A stretch of DNA of 5,915 nt from Chthoniobacterales bacterium (GTDB lineage Bacteria > Verrucomicrobiota > Verrucomicrobiia > Chthoniobacterales > UBA10450), in assembly GCA_013694945.1 (NCBI GenBank), contig JACDBM010000298.1, forward strand, positions 1-5,915, read 5' to 3'. The translations under genes were made by a program, and so were the position numbers. The notes below the pieces were generated by a model. It ran no database searches. It was not told the origin of the DNA and saw only the letters and a list, made by a program, of their open reading frames with translations. Of the stretch, positions 1 to 5,167 are shown piece after piece. Positions within the stretch are counted from its first letter, which is position 1. The number at the start of each line of letters is the position of its first letter.

Positions 1-73
1 TTGTCCATCGTGATCCGCCGCGCCTTTGGGTAAACTCATTCGCCAGCGCGCCGCGTCACGCGTATTCGTTGCC

Positions 74-994
74 ATGCGGTGCAGCCGATTCCCCTTTGTT
101 GGTTGCGTCTGGTGGATCGCCTGCGCGCTCACGCTCCCGACGCAAACGTTGTCATCGCGTCTTTCCCCCGCTGCTGCGAGTGGCGTCTCCTCTCCAGCAG
201 GAACTCCGCTCACCATCGGTTTCTGGAATATCCGTTGGTTTCCAGGCACCCGCCCTAATGCGTCCCGCAGCGAGGAGACGCGGCAAATTCGCGCAGTCCA
301 TCAGGATATTTTGAAGCTGCAGGCGGATGTCATTGGTTTGGAAGAAGTGCGCGATCTCAAAAGCGCCGGACTCGCCGTCCAGCCGCTGCCGGGCTTCAAA
401 ATAGACGTCTGTTCGAACTTTCCACCGCGCGAAGGGCAGACTGAGACTCAACAGGTCGCAATCACAAGCCGCCTCCAGCCAATGAGCGCCTGGTCCGAAG
501 CGTGGAAGGCCGGCCGCGCGATTACGCCGCCGCGCGGCTTCGCCTTCGCCGCCTACCAACTCTCGCCGGGGCAAATGCTGCTGGTTTACGCACTGCACCT
601 CAAGAGCAACCGCGGCGACCTGGTGGAAGACATTGCCATCCGTGAGGAATCGATGCGGCAACTCCTCGCGCATATGAAAGACATGCAAACTGCCTACACG
701 AAGCTCGGATCCATCGCGTGGATTGTTGGCGGAGACTTCAACACCGCGCCGGACGATCCCCGGTTTCGGAGCGAAAAGACTCTTGCGGGACTCACCGCCA
801 GCGGCTTCCGCTGGACCTGGGAGAACATTCCGGCGGCCCGGCGCGTCACTCTGCCGCCCGATAGGCGCTTTCCGGCCGCTTGCTTCGATCATATTTTCTA
901 CCGCGGAGCAAATCTGGAGAAAGCGGAAGCGGTCGTGACTTCCGCAGCTTCCAGCGATCACCGGCCGGTAACGGCGGCATTCCGAGTGCGCTAA
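74..994 (+). CDS. Probable exported endonuclease/exonuclease/phosphatase (EEP) family hydrolase
   Basis: The protein (306 aa from this ATG) has the metal-dependent EEP/DNase I-like fold, which cleaves phosphodiester or phosphomonoester bonds. Motifs in order: WNIRW with Asn52, GLEEVRD with the metal-binding Glu91, HLKSN with His175, GGDFNT with Asp221 and Asn223, FDHIF at Asp272-His273, and the C-terminal SSDHRP with the catalytic Asp295-His296 pair. All the expected active-site positions are present, so it looks active. The N-terminus (MRCSR, then a hydrophobic stretch FPFVGCVWWIACALTL, then a Ser/Ala-rich linker) looks like a signal peptide, so the enzyme is probably periplasmic or secreted. 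A weak lipobox (WIAC) makes a lipoprotein possible but poorly supported. An in-frame TTG at 26 would add 16 residues ahead of the signal peptide. I prefer the ATG at 74 because it gives a normal signal peptide, although no clear Shine-Dalgarno precedes either start. Whether the substrate is DNA, RNA, a sugar phosphate or a lipid cannot be decided from sequence. Confidence 0.88.
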   Translation: MRCSRFPFVGCVWWIACALTLPTQTLSSRLSPAAASGVSSPAGTPLTIGFWNIRWFPGTRPNASRSEETRQIRAVHQDILKLQADVIGLEEVRDLKSAGLAVQPLPGFKIDVCSNFPPREGQTETQQVAITSRLQPMSAWSEAWKAGRAITPPRGFAFAAYQLSPGQMLLVYALHLKSNRGDLVEDIAIREESMRQLLAHMKDMQTAYTKLGSIAWIVGGDFNTAPDDPRFRSEKTLAGLTASGFRWTWENIPAARRVTLPPDRRFPAACFDHIFYRGANLEKAEAVVTSAASSDHRPVTAAFRVR

Positions 995-1100
995 GAACCT
1001 CCACGGCTGGCTCTCGCGCCAACACCTGTCGCCGTCAAAGAACAGGAAACGAGCCTCCGCCAACCTGCCCCTCACTTTAACTTTCGCTTACATCGATTCT

Positions 1101-1119
1101 TTGCTCCAGGCGGGAGCAA
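1101..1119. repeat. Small inverted repeat between convergent genes
   Basis: TTGCTCC at 1101-1107 and GGAGCAA at 1113-1119 form a perfect 7-bp stem with a 5-nt loop (AGGCG). It lies in the 204-bp gap between the convergent nuclease and flavoprotein genes, where a bidirectional transcription end would be expected. No T-run follows on either strand, so a standard intrinsic terminator is not supported. The right arm is part of the word GCGGGAGCAA (1110-1119), which recurs directly at 1147-1156. Confidence 0.45.
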
Positions 1120-1175
1120 GTGAACGTAAAAAGGTGCAGGATGAAAGCGGGAGCAAAGCACGCCCATTTGAATCT

Positions 1176-1195
1176 CGGCGAATCGAGCGTCGCCG
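1176..1195 (-). terminator. Possible weak terminator hairpin after the flavoprotein gene
   Basis: CGGCGA (1176-1181) and TCGCCG (1190-1195) pair as a 6-bp GC-rich stem with an 8-nt loop, starting only 3 nt past the minus-strand stop codon of the flavoprotein gene. There is no U-tract after it on the minus strand (the next bases are AGATTC). It may only mark a pause or an mRNA 3' end. The rest of the 995-1198 gap shows no gene that I can support. Confidence 0.25.
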
Positions 1196-1198
1196 TTC

Positions 1199-2584
1199 CT
1201 ACTCCACGAATTTCCCAGGATTCAGAATTCCGTCGGGGTCGAGCATGCCCTTTAGCCGGCGATGCACGTCTCGCGCGACCTCGCTCGTCGCCTGCGGCCA
1301 CCAACGTTTCTTCGCGAGGCCGATCCCGTGCTCACCCGTGATCACACCGCCCCACACGAGCACTTGCGCGAACAGCTCATCGAGCGTGCGCTCCACCTTT
1401 TCCCGCACCGCCCCGTCCCGGTTGTATCGATCGGCCATGATGTTGACGTGGATATTTCCATCCCCGGCGTGACCGAATGCAGCCACCGGAAATCCGTGCT
1501 TCTGCTGGAGCGACTCGGCAAACTCCACCAGCTCCACCAGCCGGCTGCGCGGCACCACGATATCCTGATTCAGTTTCGTTAGGCCGGTCGCGCGCAGCGA
1601 ATTGCTGAACTCGCGTCGCAATGACCACAGCCGCTCGCAGTCCGCTTCGACGGTAGCGACCTCCAGCGAGTTTGGATTCTTGGCCGCCACGAGCGCGCGC
1701 AGTTTTTCCATCTCGAGGCGGACGGATTCAGGCTGCCCATCAACATCTACCAGCAAGTGCGCGTTCCCCGGCGTCACGAGTGCCGCCCCTAAATCGCTCC
1801 GCGCGGCCTCGAGCGTAAAATGATCAGCAATCTCGAGCGACGATGGCAGGAAACCTTCCGCAAAAATCTGCTGCACGGTCGCCGCGGCGGTCGACATCTT
1901 GTCGAAGGCAGCGGCCAGAGTGGCACGCGCTGGAGGAAGCGGCAGCAGCTTAAGCGTGATCTCCGTCACGATGCCGAGCAAGCCTTCGGAGCCAACAAAC
2001 AAACCAATCAGATCAAAGCCGGTTTTGTTTTTGTGCACTCGCCCGCCGGTCCGAAGCACATCTCCATTCGCCAGCACCACCTCGAGACCGATGACGTAGT
2101 TCCGAGTAACACCGTACTTGAGGCAACGCGGTCCTCCCGCGTTCGTGGCAACGTTCCCGCCGATGCTGCAATCTTTCAGGCTTGCAGGGTCTGGCGGATA
2201 AAAGAGCCTCTGCTCGCGCGCCACACCCTGCAGATCGCCCGTGATAACTCCTGGCTCCACGATTGCCACCGCATCCGCGAAGCTGATTTCTTTGATGCGG
2301 TTCATCCGTGCGAATGAGATCACGATTCCGCCGTACACCGGCACACATCCGCCGACGTAACCGTAACCAGCGCCGCGCGCGGTAACGGGAATTTTGTTCT
2401 CCGACGCGAACCGCAGAAGCCTGCTTACCTGTGCGGTAGATTCCGCAAACACCACCGCATCCGGCGCATGGTTTGCGAACCACTTGTCGCCAGCATGCGC
2501 TGCGATCGTCTCGGCATCGTCCGCAACCACGCCGTCGCCAAGCAAGGACCGGAGTTGATCGCCAACAGTCTTGCTCCTACTCAT
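1199..2584 (-). CDS. FAD-binding oxidase, glycolate oxidase GlcD / D-lactate dehydrogenase type
   Basis: The protein (461 aa from the chosen start) is a VAO/PCMH-fold flavoprotein that oxidises a 2-hydroxy acid such as glycolate, D-lactate or D-2-hydroxyglutarate to the 2-oxo acid. The N-terminal FAD-binding domain covers about residues 35-215. It includes PVTARGAGYGYVGG (about 66-79), YPPDPAS (about 129-135), the pyrophosphate-binding SIGGNVATNAGG (about 140-151) and GSEGLLGIVTEI (about 198-209). The C-terminal FAD-oxidase domain carries GHAGDGNIH (His372, His379) and GEHGIG (Glu418, His419), which are the metal and substrate ligands in this family. It ends with MLDPDGILNPGK. Length is normal for GlcD-like proteins. 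An in-frame ATG at 2602 would add six residues (MIRSKT), but the ATG at 2584 has AGGAG seven bases upstream, so I chose it. There is no Fe-S domain fused to it and no GlcE/GlcF gene in the window, so the electron acceptor and exact substrate are unknown. It follows fabI on the same strand after 78 bp. Confidence 0.93.
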   Translation of the reverse strand: MSRSKTVGDQLRSLLGDGVVADDAETIAAHAGDKWFANHAPDAVVFAESTAQVSRLLRFASENKIPVTARGAGYGYVGGCVPVYGGIVISFARMNRIKEISFADAVAIVEPGVITGDLQGVAREQRLFYPPDPASLKDCSIGGNVATNAGGPRCLKYGVTRNYVIGLEVVLANGDVLRTGGRVHKNKTGFDLIGLFVGSEGLLGIVTEITLKLLPLPPARATLAAAFDKMSTAAATVQQIFAEGFLPSSLEIADHFTLEAARSDLGAALVTPGNAHLLVDVDGQPESVRLEMEKLRALVAAKNPNSLEVATVEADCERLWSLRREFSNSLRATGLTKLNQDIVVPRSRLVELVEFAESLQQKHGFPVAAFGHAGDGNIHVNIMADRYNRDGAVREKVERTLDELFAQVLVWGGVITGEHGIGLAKKRWWPQATSEVARDVHRRLKGMLDPDGILNPGKFVE

Positions 2585-2599
2585 AGTCTTGCTCCTGAT
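2564..2599 (-). repeat. Two-unit 18-bp tandem repeat spanning the flavoprotein start
   Basis: On the minus strand two 18-bp units abut: ATCAGGAGCAAGACTATG (2599-2582) and AGTAGGAGCAAGACTGTT (2581-2564). They share 14 of 18 bases, including an exact 12-base core AGGAGCAAGACT. The first unit supplies the ribosome-binding site and start codon. The second encodes residues 2-7 (SRSKTV). The upstream unit read in frame would encode nearly the same peptide, which explains why a six-residue longer start looks plausible in translation. Confidence 0.7.
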
Positions 2600-2652
2600 C
2601 ATGCTTCGGTCACACGAAGTGAAACTTTAGAGCAGGATTAAGATCAGGAGCA
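2590..2652. repeat. 11-bp inverted repeat around the fabI/flavoprotein gap
   Basis: TGCTCCTGATC at 2590-2600 and GATCAGGAGCA at 2642-2652 are perfect 11-base complements separated by 41 nt. A smaller nested stem, CTTCG (2604-2608) with CGAAG (2615-2619), lies in the loop. In a minus-strand transcript the arm at 2600-2590 contains the AGGAG of the flavoprotein gene, and the arm at 2652-2642 is its exact complement. The flanking plus-strand tract 2629-2660 is purine-rich (AGCAGGAT, AGGAGCACGAGGAG) and mirrors the minus-strand purine tract at 2600-2567. Confidence 0.65.
2592..2596 (-). promoter_or_regulatory. Shine-Dalgarno site of the flavoprotein gene
   Basis: AGGAG on the minus strand lies 7 nt (CAAGACT) before the ATG at 2584-2582, which is ideal spacing. 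It fixes that ATG as the likely start over the ATG at 2602, which has no such site. The element sits inside both a tandem repeat and the gene-proximal arm of an 11-bp inverted repeat, so its accessibility could be controlled by mRNA folding. Confidence 0.65.
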
Positions 2653-2662
2653 CGAGGAGAAG

Positions 2663-3439
2663 TCACATCCCCATGACCTGATACCCACCGTCGACGTAGA
2701 TCACCTGGCCCGTGATCGCTGCGGCGCCGTCACTCGCGAGAAACACACCGGTCTCGCCGAGTTCCGCCGGATCGCAGCTCCGCTTCAAAGGCGCGTGCTC
2801 CTGATAATGCTTTAGCATCGCGCCAAAGCCTGCGATCCCGCGCGCCGCCAGTGTATTGACTGGGCCGGCGGAGATGCAATTCACGCGAATTTTCTTTGTT
2901 CCTAGATCATAAGCGAGGTAGCGCGTCGAGGCTTCCAAGCTCGCCTTCGCCACGCCCATAACATTGTAGTGTGGCACGACTTTCTCCGCGCCGTAGTAAG
3001 TCATTGCGACAATGCTGCCGCCCTCCGTCATCAAGGGCGCCGCTTCCCGCGCCAGCGCCACTAACGAGTAGGCGCTGATATCATGCGCCGTCCGAAAAGC
3101 CTCGCGCGAGGTGCTCACGAAGTCACCTTCGAGCGCCTCTTTCGGCGCGAACGCGACCGAATGCAGCATGAGATCGATGCGCTCCGTGTTTCCGCGCACC
3201 TTCTGAAAGAAAGCGGCGATCTCCTCGTCCTTGGACACATCGCAAGGCCATAGCGGTGTCCCTTCCCCGAACTCGCCCACCAAGTCCTCGACGTTTTCCT
3301 TCAATCGCTCGCCCTGGTAGTTGAAAAACAACTTTGCGCCCGCCGCGCCCCAGGCTTTCGCGATTGCCCAAGCGATGCTGCGCTTATTTGCCACGCCGAA
3401 AACCACGCCGACTTTTCCAGCCAAAGTTTGGTGCGCCAT
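2663..3439 (-). CDS. fabI: Enoyl-[acyl-carrier-protein] reductase (NADH), FabI
   Basis: This enzyme reduces the trans-2-enoyl-ACP double bond, the last step of each round of type II fatty acid elongation, in the cytosol. At 258 aa it matches the usual FabI length (E. coli 262). The N-terminus shows the FabI-specific nucleotide-binding sequence GVANKRSIAWAIA (about residues 15-27) rather than the ordinary SDR TGxxxGIG. The catalytic segment TYYGAEKVVPHYNVMGVAK gives Tyr148, Tyr158 and Lys165, aligning with E. coli Tyr146, Tyr156 and Lys163. The NCISAGPVNTLAARGI segment (about 187-202) is the flexible substrate-binding loop. HSVAFAP (93-99) has Ala96 where E. coli has Gly93, the residue linked to triclosan resistance. 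Ala also occurs there in natural FabI proteins such as that of S. aureus, so this alone does not predict resistance. The C-terminus is complete (DGGYQVMGM). No clear Shine-Dalgarno precedes the ATG, but the N-terminus aligns well with the family. It is divergent from the desaturase gene and upstream of the flavoprotein gene. Confidence 0.95.
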   Translation of the reverse strand: MAHQTLAGKVGVVFGVANKRSIAWAIAKAWGAAGAKLFFNYQGERLKENVEDLVGEFGEGTPLWPCDVSKDEEIAAFFQKVRGNTERIDLMLHSVAFAPKEALEGDFVSTSREAFRTAHDISAYSLVALAREAAPLMTEGGSIVAMTYYGAEKVVPHYNVMGVAKASLEASTRYLAYDLGTKKIRVNCISAGPVNTLAARGIAGFGAMLKHYQEHAPLKRSCDPAELGETGVFLASDGAAAITGQVIYVDGGYQVMGM

Positions 3440-3589
3440 AACGCGTCACGATACGCAGCTTGCGCAGGGCGCCAACGATGAGCCGTTTCGCGCTAGTTAC
3501 TGCTCCTGATCCTGCCCGTCACGGGAAGCGCAGTTTGGCAGCAGGCAGATGAATCCGTCTCGCACCGTCAGGCGAAAATACCTCCAGAC
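3440..3589. promoter_or_regulatory. Divergent fabI / carotenoid desaturase intergenic region
   Basis: These 150 bp must hold the promoters of both divergent genes. On the minus strand, TTGGCG (3475-3470) and TATCGT (3453-3448) with a 16-bp spacer are a weak sigma70-like pair, each matching four of six consensus bases. Transcription would begin almost at the fabI ATG, giving a nearly leaderless mRNA. CCCGT-C-ACGGG (3515-3525) is a short odd-centred palindrome that could be an operator half. TGCTCCTGATC (3501-3511) repeats exactly the word found at 2590-2600. No convincing plus-strand -35/-10 pair was found. The short reading frame starting at 3549 has no recognisable product and runs into the desaturase in another frame. 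Confidence 0.4.
3501..3511. repeat. Third exact copy of the GATCAGGAGCA word
   Basis: TGCTCCTGATC here is identical to 2590-2600 and is the reverse complement of 2642-2652. A 10-base version (TGCTCCTGAT, 2796-2805) lies inside fabI, where it encodes part of HYQEHAP and is probably coincidental. Related GGAGCAA words lie at 1113-1119 and 1150-1156. Copies therefore fall in three of the non-coding gaps. Confidence 0.5.
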
Positions 3590-5167
3590 ATGGTCATGGA
3601 GATCGCCAACCGCCGGTCAAAAAACGGCAGCGTCATCATTGTCGGCGCGGGACCGGGCGGGCTGGCCGCCTCCATCCTCCTCGCGGCGGCGGGGATGCGC
3701 GTTCGCATTATCGAACGCCTGCCCATGGTGGGCGGACGGACCTCGACGATTCAGGCGGACGGCTTCCGCTTTGATCTCGGCCCGACTTTCTTTCTCTATC
3801 CGCGCGTTCTGAACGAGATCATGCGGGTCGCGGGCACGACGCTCAGCCGCGAAGTGGATCTGGTTCGGCTGGACCCGCAATACCGTCTCATCTTCGGCGC
3901 GGGGGGAACTCTCGACTGCACGCCGAACGCCGCCGAGATGGAGCGTCAGATCGCAGCGCTCGCTCCCACGGACGCGGGCGGCTTCGAGCGGTTCCTCTGC
4001 GAGAACCGGCGCAAGCTCGAGCTGATGCAGCCATGCCTGGAAAACGCGTTTCACAGCTGGCGCGATCTCATTAACCCGGGCCTCCTTCGCTTCCTGCCTG
4101 CGCTTCAACCGCATCGCTCGATCGACGCTTATTTGCGCCGCTTCTTTTCTGATGAACGGACGCGTCTCGCGTTTTCCTTCCAGTCGAAATATCTCGGCAT
4201 GTCGCCGTTCCGCTGTCCGAGTCTGTTTTCGATCCTGTCGTTCCTCGAGTACGAATACGGCGTCTTCCATCCCATCGGGGGCTGCGGCGCAATAACCGCC
4301 GCGCTCGCGCGCGTGGCGCAGCGACTCGGAGTCGAGATCAACCTGGATGAGCCCGTGAAAGAATTGCTCCTGGAGAACAAGCGTGCAGTCGGTGTTCGCA
4401 CGCAGCGGAGAATCTACCGCGCGGACGCGGTGGTGGTGAATGCGGACTTCGCGCGCGCCATGTCGCGTCTCGTTCCGGACACAAGCCGCCGGCGCTGGAC
4501 GGAGAAGAAGCTGGCGGGCAAGAAGTTCTCCTGCTCGACGTTCATGCTCTATCTCGGGATCGAAGGCCGTTACGACCGGCCGCATCACAACATCTACATG
4601 TCGCGCAATTACGAGCGGAACCTCGACGAAATCGAAAACCGTCACGTCCTCTCGCGACAAGATCCTTCCTTTTACGTCCAGAATGCGTCCGTAACCGACG
4701 CAACCCTCGCGCCCTCCGGGATGAGCACACTTTACGTGCTTGCGCCGGTCACGCATCAGCATCCGAACGTCGACTGGAAGAAAGAGAAGGCTGGCTTCCG
4801 CGCGCTCCTCTTAAAGCAAATCGAGAAGGCGGGTTTCGGAAATGTGGAGCCGCGTATCCGCTTCGAACACATGATCACGCCGCTGGAGTGGGACAAACAG
4901 TACGAAATTCATCTCGGCGCCACCTTTAATCTCTCGCACAACCTCGGCCAGCTCCTGCACCTGCGACCGCGGAATCGCTTCGAAGATCTACCGGGCGTTT
5001 ACCTCGTCGGCGGTGGCACGCATCCCGGGAGCGGATTGCCCGTCATCTTCGAGTCGGCACGGATCACCTCGCGTCTGCTCTGCGATGACCTGGGGATCGA
5101 AGCTCCGCGCATGGAGGAGCAAGTAGACTCGCACGGACTGCCGAATCCGCTGGAGGTGCTGACATGA
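3590..5167 (+). CDS. CrtI/CrtN-family carotenoid (phytoene or diapophytoene) desaturase
   Basis: This is a 525-aa FAD-dependent desaturase of the bacterial CrtI/CrtN/CrtP family, expected to act at the membrane on a long polyene. It opens with a Rossmann FAD-binding motif VGAGPGGLAAS (residues 18-28), with the ribose-binding Glu42. This is followed by VGGRTSTI (47-54) and FRFDLGPTFF (59-68), both typical of carotenoid desaturases. YGVFHPIGG (223-231) matches the family's mid-protein glycine motif. The C-terminal signature LVGGGTHPGSGLP (472-484) is the bacterial-type phytoene dehydrogenase signature. Length is within the family range (about 490-530) and nothing is missing. The ATG at 3590 and another at 3596 (Met3) are both possible, and neither has a clear Shine-Dalgarno. 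Overlap with a downstream aldehyde dehydrogenase favours a pathway making oxidised carotenoids, as in C30 diapocarotenoid clusters. Sequence alone cannot separate a C40 phytoene desaturase (CrtI), a C30 desaturase (CrtN) and a terminal-methyl oxygenase (CrtP/CrtNb), so I give no gene symbol. Confidence 0.9.
   Translation: MVMEIANRRSKNGSVIIVGAGPGGLAASILLAAAGMRVRIIERLPMVGGRTSTIQADGFRFDLGPTFFLYPRVLNEIMRVAGTTLSREVDLVRLDPQYRLIFGAGGTLDCTPNAAEMERQIAALAPTDAGGFERFLCENRRKLELMQPCLENAFHSWRDLINPGLLRFLPALQPHRSIDAYLRRFFSDERTRLAFSFQSKYLGMSPFRCPSLFSILSFLEYEYGVFHPIGGCGAITAALARVAQRLGVEINLDEPVKELLLENKRAVGVRTQRRIYRADAVVVNADFARAMSRLVPDTSRRRWTEKKLAGKKFSCSTFMLYLGIEGRYDRPHHNIYMSRNYERNLDEIENRHVLSRQDPSFYVQNASVTDATLAPSGMSTLYVLAPVTHQHPNVDWKKEKAGFRALLLKQIEKAGFGNVEPRIRFEHMITPLEWDKQYEIHLGATFNLSHNLGQLLHLRPRNRFEDLPGVYLVGGGTHPGSGLPVIFESARITSRLLCDDLGIEAPRMEEQVDSHGLPNPLEVLT
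5152..5156 (+). promoter_or_regulatory. Shine-Dalgarno site of the aldehyde dehydrogenase, inside the desaturase
   Basis: GGAGG, seven bases before the ATG at 5164, lies within the last codons of the desaturase (encoding part of LEVLT). With the ATGA stop/start overlap at 5164-5167 it supports reinitiation or translational coupling, so the two proteins should be made in linked amounts. Confidence 0.75.

Noticed and set aside
1..33. Ten sense codons followed by TAA at 31-33 in frame 1, possibly the tail of an upstream gene
   Set aside because: Ten codons are too few to separate from chance. It would leave a plausible 40-bp gap before the nuclease start, but no family can be recognised.
1025..1046. 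CCTGT / ACAGG pairing after the nuclease stop as a terminator
   Set aside because: The stem is only 5 bp with a 12-nt loop and has no following T-run.
152..1075. A 307-codon open frame on the minus strand opposite the nuclease gene
   Set aside because: It lies almost wholly antisense to a gene with clear EEP motifs, its translation shows no recognisable domain and is rich in Arg and Gly as expected from GC-rich shadow frames.
1820..2317. A 165-codon plus-strand open frame inside the flavoprotein gene
   Set aside because: It overlaps a clear GlcD-type gene on the other strand and shows no domain or ribosome-binding site.
2796..2805. TGCTCCTGAT word inside fabI as a further member of the repeat family
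   Set aside because: It encodes part of a plausible conserved FabI segment (HYQEHAP) and lacks the final base of the 11-mer, so coding constraint and chance are enough.
3549..3812. Plus-strand 87-codon open frame beginning just before the desaturase
   Set aside because: It mostly overlaps the desaturase in another frame and has no recognisable motif. The desaturase frame carries the FAD-binding sequence over the same bases.
3617..4762. A 381-codon open frame on the minus strand opposite the carotenoid desaturase
   Set aside because: It is fully antisense to a gene with strong FAD and desaturase motifs. Its translation is Arg/Glu/Ala/His-rich with no known motif, so a codon-bias shadow explains it.
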